This document shows positions 54,721-64,000 of a DNA stretch of 64,000 nt, piece after piece. This DNA is from Candolleomyces eurysporus (taxonomy: Eukaryota; Basidiomycota; Agaricomycetes; Agaricales; Psathyrellaceae): the NCBI GenBank assembly GCA_027579435.1, contig JANBPK010000015.1:124001-188000 (forward strand), given 5' to 3'. Both the position numbers and the translations under genes were made by a program. Position 1 is the first letter of the stretch; the number at the start of each line of letters is the position of its first letter. Under the pieces are notes generated by a model. The model was not told the DNA's origin and searched no databases. It saw only the letters and a program-made list of their open reading frames with translations.

Positions 54721-57419
54721 ATGACGACCGGACCACCCCCGTCATCGTTCACCTACCCAGGCAGCGCGTCGTCGTCGTCCAAACGGAATTCCTTACCCGC
54801 GTCGCCATCTCAGGGACCAAGACCACTCCATCTCCTTGACCTCGCTGGATCTGTGGTCCAGAATAGCGGGGGCCCGCCGACGGCGAGCCAGTCAATTCTA
54901 TCGCCTACGCGGTTGTCGTTGTCTGGAACGAACAGTCCTGCGTTGTCTCCCAGTCCTTTGGGAAAGGAGCTAATTGCAGCATCAGCATCGTCGCCGGGAG
55001 CTGGCTCGAGTGCACCACAGTCTCAACCGCAGTCGCGTGGCTCGGGAACGCCGAAGAATTTGAAGAGGCAATCTGCGATATCGTATTTCGCCCCGGACCA
55101 CGATGGCCTTAGGGAGAAGGAGCTGTTGTTGAAGAGGACGTCCTCGCCTTTGCACGCGACTAGTGGTACCTCGTTAGCCTCGTTGTCATCGCCAAGGAAT
55201 GCGAGTGGGAATACAGGGGTGGAAGGTACCAGCTCGCGGCCTGCGAGTATTATTATCAGCGTGGATGAGAAGGATAGGCCGCCAATAACATTGGCCGAGA
55301 AGTGAGTGCTTTCACTTATAGTTGGGGAGAGAAGGCTGACAGGAGAGTGATCGTGTAGACACGCTGAACTATTGCACTTCATCGCCCAGAAAGAGGCTAA
55401 ATGCCTCGAACTTCGTTCTCAGCTTGCTATGCACGAAGAAGAGCTGTTGCAACGTGAGTTTTCCTCTCGATCCTCTCCCTTTACCCCTCAACTCACAGAA
55501 GCATCTATTTGTTGTGACTATTTCTAGTAAAACGAAAATGGGAACGAATCGTGAACCGAGGGCTCGAACGCGAAAACAGCTCAACCTCCTCCCCCTCTTC
55601 CTCAAACCTCTATGCATCCAATAACTCCTCCTCGAACGGACTCATTTCCCTAACCAACCCTGCTCTCGCACTCGAAGGTCTCAAAGAAGGCGTGCAGGGT
55701 ATGAGCAGGTTCTTGGCAGCTGGCCTATCCATCACCTCCCCCTCTTCCTCATCGCCGGATAACCCCCACTCCTTCCAATCCAATCAGAGCGGCAGTAGCC
55801 ATGCTGCTGGTGCTCGCCCGACGATGAAATTGGGCTTACCCTCGAGCTCCAAATCCCCACTTTCGACTTCTTCTTCGCCAATCCCACCCTCCCCTCTCTC
55901 AATTTCCTCTACCCCACTGGTTGATTCACCAGTAGAAGGCTCGGGTGTCCTGGCCAGCAGTAGCGGGATAGGAAGGGGAGCAGGAGGAGGGTTCGTTAAG
56001 CACGCTGCGAATGAGTCGAATTCGTCTAGTGCGACTACCGGAACGTCTACCGTTTTCAGTGCGGGTAGTGGGAGCACTAGTGCCAGGCATAGGCTCTCGA
56101 TGAGGTCTTCGAGGTGTTCTTCGGAGAGTGCTACATCTTTGGAGGAGGATGAAGGGGTGCATGGCCTGGACGCGTCCTCCACGCTGAAAGACAAGCTGGC
56201 CTCGGAAGGAGAACGGCAACGGCAACAGAAAGATCATGGGTCCCCACAGGAACTTATGGTTAGCGATACGGGTGCTACGCCGACTGTTAGTCCGAACCCT
56301 GCATGGCTTGAGCAGAAAGCAAGAAGGCGGAGGAGGCAGCAGCAACAACAAGAGGAAGCGGAACGGGAGTCACAGTTGCACCCACCACCACCACTGCAGG
56401 GCGGATTGGGTATCACGTCGAGGCCGAAAGGCGCAGATGAGACGAGTAGTTTGAGTGACGTATCTTGGGACGCGTGGGGTGATGAAGATGATGAAGGTGC
56501 TGTTGGTACCGCGGACGGGCAGAGGCACGATCGGGGGACCACGTCGGGATTAGAAAAGAAGAATGGGAATTGGCTCCAAGACCCGCCGAAAGTACGGAAT
56601 TCAGCAAAACGCGCGTCTGTTAATGGCAGTGCTACTTTTACGACTGGTCCTACGTCTGCAGCTGCGACGACCTCGACCTCGCCGAATGCTGCTACGTCAG
56701 TTCTGGCGTCTTCGATACCGACATTTGGAGCTGCTGCAGAGTCTATTGCGGGGTTGAGTGCGTTGGCGTCGCCTCAGGTGTCGTCGTGGATGGGGTCGGT
56801 GGGGAAGAAGATTGGTGGGGAGATGAAGAAGAGTTCTGATGCGTACGTATTCTCCAATTCCCCCTGGTTCTCGTGCATGTACTAATCGAATATTCGTAGC
56901 CTGACCCGAAGCCAAAAACGAGCCTCGCTCATGCTCTCCGATATGTCGCAGAGTCTTGTGTCTGCGTTGACGGCTCCCCCTTCTGCTCCTTATGGTGCAT
57001 CCTCGTCGTTGGCGGCGTCGGGTGTAACGCCATCGTCGACACCCTCACCTGTACCCGACAAGACGTTTGGACTCGTTTCGCCTGTTCCGAGAGACTCGTC
57101 AAGGTCCTCAACACGTCAGGGTGGCGGTGCCGGGAACCATTCGTCCTCGCTGTCGTTGTCAGCTACTCTTTCGAAGAATTTGGGTGGAGCCGGGGCACAG
57201 GGAGCTGGGCCCAGTTCGTTGCTGGATGATGACGACGACGATGGGTTTGGGCCGTTCCTTGAAAATCCGACAGCGAGTGCCACCACCGCCAATAGGATGC
57301 AAGTTATGGCGCCGGATGTAAAGGTGACGACTTCCGGAGCCCAGGCTGGTATGACTAAGAGTAAGAATCGGAAGTCGGCTGGGGGAGCGGAGGATGATGA
57401 GGACGAGTGGAATTGGTAG
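54721..57419 (+). CDS. DUF4048-type low-complexity protein with coiled segment
   Basis: Unknown function. Exons 54721-55301, 55359-55453, 55528-56842 and 56900-57419 give 836 residues in phase. Mostly Ser/Pro/Thr-rich and disordered. One ordered region crosses exons 1-3: LAEKHAELLHFIAQKEAKCL, ELRSQLAMHEEELLQ and LKRKWERIVNRG, a coiled coil. Further on come ITNPALALEGLKEGV-like text (LTNPALALEGLKEGVQGMSR), an acidic block SLSDVSWDAWGDEDDE, and SVGKKIGGEMKKSSDALTRS. The C-terminus is acidic and aromatic, ending DDEDEWNW, a short motif that may bind a partner. The overall plan matches fungal proteins carrying DUF4048; the assignment is by resemblance. The ATG at 54721 is the first in frame. Confidence 0.75.
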
Positions 57420-57679
57420 TGCCTCTGTTGGGTCGTTGGGAAGCGTTGGAACTTTTTGGTTATGTCGTGATGATTTTTTATGCCGTTCGGATGACTTGGT
57501 TTCAATCAAAGGTTTTTATGTTTTTCCTCCATTTTGAAGATTGGGATCTGTAACTCTGGGTTTCAATTTGGTAAATTTTTTGCACAGACTACTTAGCATT
57601 GCACTTTGCTAGCAATAGATGCATGGGCTCATACTTGGTTCATACCCCTCTCAGCGACACCGTCGTGGATCCGCGGAGC

Positions 57680-59240
57680 TCGATATATGTCCTGTGGCTG
57701 TGGGAAACGCCCCAACCATGTCACGGTGTTGTTGGCAAGATAGCCAGACTCTTCTAACCACACTGGCCGTTCCTTCTATCAGGACCTTGAGCCGTTGCTA
57801 TCTATCTACTTGCCTACTATTAGGTTGATTGGATGAGCTCTTCGCGTGGCCTACTAAGAGCGGTTCGTGGAAACTAACCCTCGTTGCGGGAAACGCCATA
57901 CTGACGTCTGCCAATAGGGGCGATATCTAGCCAAACAGCCGTGCTGGAAATGGCAGAACTCTGCTCACCGATCGAAGGGTCTAGCTAAGCTTGGTCACGG
58001 TTGTCTCCCAAACAGTGTTGGAGAACATCTCTATCTTTGGACACGCCAGTTATTGAACGCGCCATTGCCAACCAAAAACCCTCATAGCACCGATGAAGTG
58101 GACATCTTCCTGTCTAGTAGCTCTATCCTAAGCTCGCTGACAATTACTTAGAGCCAATCTTCTGGAAAGCGGAGATATACTCGAAGATTTCCACTTGTCA
58201 CCAACCTCGACCCAAACCGTCTTCAAAAAGATGACATTGTTGACCTTTCTGCTAAGGTTAACCCAAAATTCGCCTTTTCGGCGTCCAAGGGAGAGACGCC
58301 TAGTGTCTGTCATTTGCGCTATAGGGCCGCAACATCTTCCTTGGATGGGAAAGCTAGACATTCTCGACCCATTCCGTATCCCCCCAATTCTAAAGGATGG
58401 TTTTACTTTCATCACCAACCTACCGGCCATCCACTCGCGGGTGAACTACGATTCCGCTCTTTGAGCGGGGGGAGCATGGGCAGCCTCCATCACGATTTCG
58501 AAGCGAAGAAGCTATTCAAGGAGGGGAAAGATATGCTCTACGACACGGACGGTACCCCATGGCGCATTCCCCTGATCTTCCTCTACCGCTGGAACGCCCC
58601 CATTTACGATCTTCTCGTCAGCCAAAAGCTCGTGCCCTCGTCCTTGCATTGGGATATTGAGTGATTGTTTCCAGCCACATCCCACTTTGGCCGAAGAGTA
58701 TCCATAATCGCGAGGATTACAGACCCCTTTCTTGTAGACTTTTCCTTGGCAACCTTCACACATCGCCTATTGCAAGAGGAGAATGTCCAGTTTCTCAACT
58801 GGTATTATCCTTTCGTAGTCAGAACTGAAGGAGCCGTACCACATCCAGTGCCGTATTCCGGTGAGGAACGCACCTTTCTGAGACTCCCTACCCCACACTC
58901 ACGATGTTTTCTTTTCTCACTCTACGTTCTCTGAATCTCAGGCAAAGCGTGGGTCAGGTTCGAGCTCACCGATGTTCCAACTCTTCACAGCCAGTTTCGG
59001 GCCTCCAATTCCAGACGTGTGGTCATGCGGGTTCTTGAGTTTGTCAGACCCCCAAACCCCGATGATGTAATCTTTCAGGTTGAAGGCGAATTGGTGAAGA
59101 AGTTTGACCCAAGAATCAAGTTGGAGCGGCCTTGGGCTATGTCGCATGTCACGGTATCGCGTTTCATCAAGCCATCCTCGATAAATATTCTGGAGGAAGC
59201 ATATCCAATTTCGAAGGAAGCTTTGGCATCTTCGAGGTGA
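57680..59240 (+). pseudogene. Dispersed decayed copy of the 18.2-19.7 kb orphan-family gene
   Basis: Aligns to the minus-strand gene at 18185-19665 over its whole length, upstream exons included (GGGCGATATCTAGCCAAACA against GGGAGATCCCTGGCCGAACA). Protein blocks: TNLDPNRLQKDDIVDLSAKV, PIPYPPNSKGWFYFHHQPTG, HPLAGELRFRSLSGGSMGSL, DTDGTPWRIPLIFLYRW, ITDPFLVDFSLATFTHRLLQ, VLEFVRPPNPDDVIFQVEGE. Lesions: the upstream exons have stops (for example CTAGCTAAG near 57982), and TGA at 58662-58664 interrupts the main exon where the other copy has CGT (MERS versus stop). The intron at 58861-58941 is kept. Homology continues past the stop to a terminal TGA at 59238. Confidence 0.82.
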
Positions 59241-59739
59241 GGGTAGGCAAATAGGCGGATTGGAGAATTATTTGTGACTGTACGTAGGCAGCGGATGAAA
59301 CATGCAGACCACTCCGACAACGAAAGCTGGGTTTAATGTCGATATCGCTGGAGACTTCATGGACGTGGACTCGTTCAAAGATTAAGTAGCGAAATCTTCG
59401 TAGCACTACATGGATTTGCAGTCGATCGAGATGGTATAGGGAAGAGTTACTCGGAGTTGAGTCGACATTTGGTGAACGAGATCTGCAAGTCAAGTTTTGC
59501 ATTTGATGATCAACTATTTCTTCCAAGAGAGAAAACCTATGTAAAAGGTCTCCGAGCTACCGAGGCCGTCGGAGCCGCATAGGGATGAATATTGAATATT
59601 GAATCCTACCTCCTAATGGATTTCGTAGGGATTCTATAGCTCGCCGATCAGTGGCTGTGTCAATACCACTTTCTGTTCTCTACCGCCTCGTGTCCTCCGC
59701 CCAGCTGGCACCCCATTCAACGTCTGCTGACCACCCACT
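59241..59739. promoter_or_regulatory. Interval upstream of the RUS gene
   Basis: About 500 bases without a supported gene. The promoter of the RUS-family gene lies here. Confidence 0.4.
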
Positions 59740-61694
59740 ATGAGGATCAGAAGAGTGACCAACGATATATCCGAAAAAGACTCTTCTGGCCAATTAGTCA
59801 ATACAACAGTCAGGCGGCACAAAAAGACGACAAAGGCTGCTCCTCAATCACGCCTTCAGTCTTCACCACCTCCCAAAGCACCCTTCTGGCAAATAGTAGA
59901 TCGAGAATCGACTATTGCATTTCTGGAACGCGTATTTCTACCTAAAGGGTACCCTGAATCTGTAACTTCAGGTATGGTGTCGATCTACTGGCCTGTCCGT
60001 TCAACGTTGACCATACCTCAACAGATTACCTCAGGTTTGTTCCCAAAGCTTCCTGCTCATGTTTCTTGCCTCATACGCTTCAGATATCAGGTATTCAATG
60101 CTCTACAAGCTTTTTGTAACTCTTTAGCTGGGCTTCTAGCTTCAAGAGCTTTACTTGAAGGCTATGGCATCGGGGACCCATCGGCATCTGCCAACAACGC
60201 CCTCCTTTTGAACATCGTTCTCGACATCTGCAGTCGGCTGACCAGTACGTTTTAACCCTTTTGAAAATGTTCACATCTACAACTCAGTCTCTTTCCCTAG
60301 CCATTGTCTCCGCTCACCATCTTGGCTCTTCCCTTGTGCCCGACGCCAAGAAGTATAGACTTTTAGCTGATATACTCAACGACGCCGCGCTAGTCCTCGA
60401 CACGGTGTCGCCTGTGCTCAACTCGTACCTCGGCTGGCCACAGCTACGGATTGCGGCACTCTGCCTGAGCGCGTCATCCCGCGCTTTGTGTGGAATCGTT
60501 GCTGGTGGATCCAAAGCTGCTATTTCCCTGCACTTTGCGTCTCCGGAGAAAGGGAAGGGCGATATTGGTGATTTGAATGCGAAAGACGCCAGTAAGGAGA
60601 CCGTGCTGGCTTTGTTTGGGATGGTGGTGAGTAGTTCTCAGAGCCCGGTCCTTCATTTGCTGACATCCTGTCGCTAGGTCGGCTCTTTTCTCGTTCCGCG
60701 GTTGACCACCCTGTTCTCAACCTACTTCACCCTTTTCGTACTTATCGGGCTCCACATAGCTCTTAACTATATGGGTGTCAAGGCCCTTGCACTACGCACG
60801 ATGAATCACCATCGGCTGTGGATCTCGTGGTTCCTCTATGACGAAGCGTACCATCCAACATTATCCCCAACCATATCTTCTAGCAATGACCCCACCCCTC
60901 CATCAACAAAGTCAGGCTCTTCCTCTGATAAAGACAAAGTTAAACACACTTTCACGCCTGAAAAGGTGAACACTCTCGAACCCCTCTTCACACCAGATCT
61001 CTTCACGACCTATCGCGACCCTATCACCCATCGTATTTTGGGGCACGTAACCCTGGGATCCTCATTATCCCAAGTACTGGATAGGCCTCTGCATCCTGAG
61101 GTCATCGCCTCACTGCAACACGCAGATTGTGTCATCTGGTTCGACAAGAAGTGCCTATTATACGAGGATGATCCTAACGACGAAGACCAAGATAGCGAAC
61201 CAACATCACCCTATCTCCGCCCTGACGTCGTCCCACACGTCCACGTCTGCTACAAGGACATCGACAGGTGCTCCAAACGATCTAGAGTCCGCGCATGGAT
61301 TGCAGCAGGCCTCCTGTGTAAAGCCATCACGCATCTTCAAGACCGAATTCGACGTACAAATTCGGATTACAAAATCGAGACGGAGAGGCTGCTCAGGACC
61401 AAGTCAAACGACAATGCGGGCGATGAGTGGGCTATTTCGCCCGTAGTCCCGAATTTGCTGGCTGAAATCTCCCGCGGTTCGTACATCGGAGACTACCAGC
61501 CAGGGTGGAGAAATTTCAGGAAGAAAGGCCTGGACCTTGGGTGGGCATTCCGTGATGAGGGAGCGAAGACAGGTTCTTATAATAGTCCAGATTCTGCTGA
61601 GGTGGATGATGGGGAGGATGGATTGGTGATGCCTGAGCCAAAGTATGTTTTGTCTGGGCTGGGTTACTCATATGAGACAAAGAAGGATGCGTAA
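59740..61694 (+). CDS. RUS-family protein (root UV-B sensitive, DUF647)
   Basis: Conserved eukaryotic membrane-associated family first described in plants; the fungal role is unknown. Exons 59740-59971, 60025-60034 (10 bases), 60084-60244, 60301-60626 and 60678-61694 give 581 residues in phase. DUF647 text is clear: FLPKGYPESVTSDYLRYQVF, NALQAFCNSLAGLLASRALL, GYGIGDPSASANNALLL, SSLVPDAKKYRLLADILNDA, ALCGIVAGGSKAAISLHFAS and GDIGDLNAKDASKETVLALF then GMVVGSFLVP. The conserved Gly-rich GIVAGGSKAA segment is intact. A hydrophobic region FSTYFTLFVLIGLHIALNY follows. The C-terminal third is less conserved with a Ser-rich linker near residue 300 and a region WIAAGLLCKAITHLQDRIRR. Confidence 0.88.
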
Positions 61695-61995
61695 TTGGTC
61701 AATTCCAAGCTGGAGGGACGATCATCTTGCTTTTTGTATTTTAGTGCGATCGCTGTATCTAGGTCTGATTGTCCGTTGTACGAGAGCAAATGTCCTGCAT
61801 TCCGGTATCCAAGACATGAAAAGTCCAACCTTAATCCCAATCTTGGTTGGACATTCTGACTGATTTTTCTTCGGCGACTGTAGGTCATAGGTCAACCGGT
61901 CACGGTCACTGCTTGTCAATGTCATGAGATCTGCTGCTCACAGCCACGGATAAGATGCGGTTAACGGGCGTCGATCCTCCTTTCTTCATACCACC

Positions 61996-64000
61996 ATGGC
62001 ATCTGTCTCGTACTTCCCCAATTCGAAGAAGTTTTCGGTCAACACTCTATCTATCAACAACAACACCTTCGTCGCCTCGAACCCTGATGGTAAGGGGACC
62101 CGCGGAGTGCTCAGTCGAGAAAACGTACCCACGAAAGACATCCCTTGCAGTCCTACAGTACCTGCGTCAACATGCCGCCTGCGGAGCGATGCACGACTCT
62201 GACGAGAGGTATCCTCCACCGAAATGCCATCCTGGCACTCGTCAAGCCGTTCGTGATCGCATTACTGGATGGTACGGGTTCAAAACGCGGCCAGAGAAGG
62301 GCATCATGTGGGTACATGGTCCCGCAGGGTATGGCAAGACCGCCGTCGCCCAGACGGTCTCCGACGACCTCGAAGGTCAACAGCAAGAACTCGAATTCAA
62401 CCCTGTCGGCGCGACATTCTTCTTTTGGAGGACGTCGCCTGAACGCAATAGCCCTGCGCGATTCATCATCACGCTCGCCTACCAACTCGCCATCTCCATC
62501 CCCGAACTCTTGCCTCATATCGAACAAGCCACCACACGCAATCCGATGATACTGAAAAAGTCTCTCGAAGTCCAGCTCACCAGGCTGATTATCGAGCCGT
62601 TCCAGGCCTTGGATAACCTCGACGAGATGCCGAACCGGTTGATTGTCATCGATGGGCTCGATGAGTGCATCAACTCGGACCAGGAGTCTCGCTTGGAGAG
62701 GAAGTACGCTGAGGATCAAGAACGGGTTCAGATCCGAGTCCTCGACCTCATTTATACCCTTCAATCCCATAAATTCCCCCTCTCGTTCCTCATCTTCAGC
62801 CGGCCCGAAGTATGGATCAAACAGCACATGGAATCAAGGTCGTTCAAGCTTGTGACGGAAGTCATCGACTTGTACAAGATTGGCGATAATCTCCACGATG
62901 TCGAGGTCTATCTAAAGGCAGAGCTCAACCGCATCGCAGCCAGCCTTCAATCAGAGCCGGGAGAAGATGAGTCGGAGTGGCCGGGGGAGTCAATGCTGCA
63001 AAGATTGCTGCAACAGACGCACGGTCACATGCTGTATGCCTCTACAGTAATCCGACATATCGACGATCCATATGGCGACCCACGAAGGCAGCTCGAAGGC
63101 ATACTCAAATTAGGCGCCAACTGTGTCACCTCCACCTCCAAACTTGTGCACTCATCGTCATTTTCGGCCCTCCACGAACTTTACAGACAAATTTTACGGT
63201 CATGTCCCGAAGCGTACAAGTCACTCATGCTCGAAACTCTCGAAGGCCTGGTCGCATTACCCACTTTATCCTCGGATTCTTTCCCCAGCATCAACATCGC
63301 TCTCACGGTTCTCGATCGCCTGGGTGGTAGAGCTCCCGGTCAAGGCATGAAAGCCATTAGAAACCTCCGTGCAGTTATAATTTTGGAACCCACGAACTAC
63401 GAACGGCAGTTCTTCGTTCACTCCTCCTTTCCCGAATTCCTCCGCAATCCTGAAGCTGCGCTCGAGTTCACCATTGATTTACCAAGGGGCCATGGGAGGT
63501 TGTTCGTGCACTGTCTCCGCTGCATATCTTCCATCGACTTATCGACGGACGTTGATGAAGAGCATGTTCGGTTCGCTCTGAGGAGCTGGCCCGAATACCG
63601 GCGACGCTCCCGGCCTTCGGATGCAGCTGAATATGCTACACAGCTCAAGCTAATGCTTGGACTCAACCTCAAAGCCTGTATTGTTCAAGGTCTCAAGATA
63701 TCGAAACAGTGTCCCGCCTTCTGTTTCGATCTCGCCGATGCGTATTGCCAAACCGCGGTTATAAGCATTCCATCGGTGAACCATGAACCTATTGTCGCAA
63801 GGTTTTGCAACGTAGCCCTCGAGTTGGATCAGCAGACAGCTGCCCTGGAAGAAGAATATGCATCTTTCCTAAATTCTTCGTTTGAGCAAGCTCTCGCTCA
63901 CTTACTCCAGCCGGCCATTTTCCAGGGCCCCTTCATTCCGTCCCACGTGGGCTTCGCATTATATAAATATTTGCATGCTTCCAGAGAAGCTCAGTGGTGG
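61996..64000 (+). CDS. NACHT-domain NLR-like protein (5' part, cut at window edge)
   Basis: STAND-class NTPase of the Agaricomycete NACHT group, thought to act in self/non-self recognition or programmed cell death; that role is from the family. Exon 61996-62089 encodes a short leader MASVSYFPNSKKFSVNTLSI and splices at 62090-62150 into one long exon open to the edge, giving about 647 codons. The lead-in CHPGTRQAVRDRITGW is typical of this group. Walker A GPAGYGKT is at 88-95; Walker B LIVIDGLDEC near 194-203; sensor-like FLIFSRPEVWI follows. The region after is a helical winged-helix-like part (HGHMLYASTVIRHIDDP). Any C-terminal WD40, ankyrin or TPR repeats lie beyond the edge. No N-terminal effector domain is apparent in the 80-residue leader. 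Confidence 0.9.

Noticed and set aside
1..64000. CRISPR arrays, bacterial operons, rRNA genes or intact transposons
   Set aside because: No regular spaced repeats, reverse transcriptase or transposase motifs or rRNA sequence were seen; gene structure is eukaryotic throughout.

Overview
This window looks like nuclear DNA from a basidiomycete fungus, most likely an Agaricomycete. Genes are packed on both strands and cut by many short introns of about 43-80 bases, and many exons are tiny. The gene content also fits: a macrophage-activating-glycoprotein-like wall protein, DUF6535 membrane proteins, a DUF4048 protein, F-box proteins, a NACHT (NLR-like) protein and a non-canonical G-protein alpha subunit. 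I cannot name a species. No CRISPR array, rRNA, convincing tRNA or intact transposon was seen.

Layout. 0-3.1 kb: SNF2 helicase of Rad5/Rad16/Uls1 type (minus strand, runs off the left edge). 5.8-6.8: succinate dehydrogenase iron-sulfur subunit. 7.9-10.9: a small secreted protein gene plus a decayed neighbour copy. 11.2-14.3: a GH16 glucanase and an alpha/beta hydrolase (both minus). 14.6-16.6: sphingoid base phosphate phosphatase. 16.9-21.9: hypothetical genes, an orphan-family gene and a second alpha/beta hydrolase. 24.5-26.0: the glycoprotein. 27.4-36.7: a segmental duplication with a dead and a better preserved DUF6535 gene, then a mitochondrial ornithine-type carrier and a detached copy of its tail. 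37.0-38.2: Rrg7-like mitochondrial protein. 39.1-42.1: 17-exon G-alpha gene. 43.9-44.9: a degraded third copy of the secreted family. 47.6-53.4: three F-box-type loci, one dead. 53.8-57.4: ATP synthase subunit K and a DUF4048 protein. 57.7-59.2: a dead copy of the 18-20 kb orphan gene. 59.7-61.7: RUS/DUF647 protein. 62.0-64.0: NACHT protein cut by the right edge.

The housekeeping genes (Sdh2, Lcb3, carrier, Rrg7, Atp19, RUS, G-alpha, helicase) show intact frames. Between them lie lineage-specific families that duplicate locally or disperse and then decay: the secreted family, the orphan family, the DUF6535 family and an F-box family each have one preserved copy and at least one broken copy here. 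Nine single N symbols occur, eight of them in or beside homopolymer runs. In all four clearly coding cases, ignoring the N restores the reading frame, so they look like assembly artefacts. Exon models were built by hand from splice signals and frame continuity; most sum to whole codons, and unresolved joins are stated.
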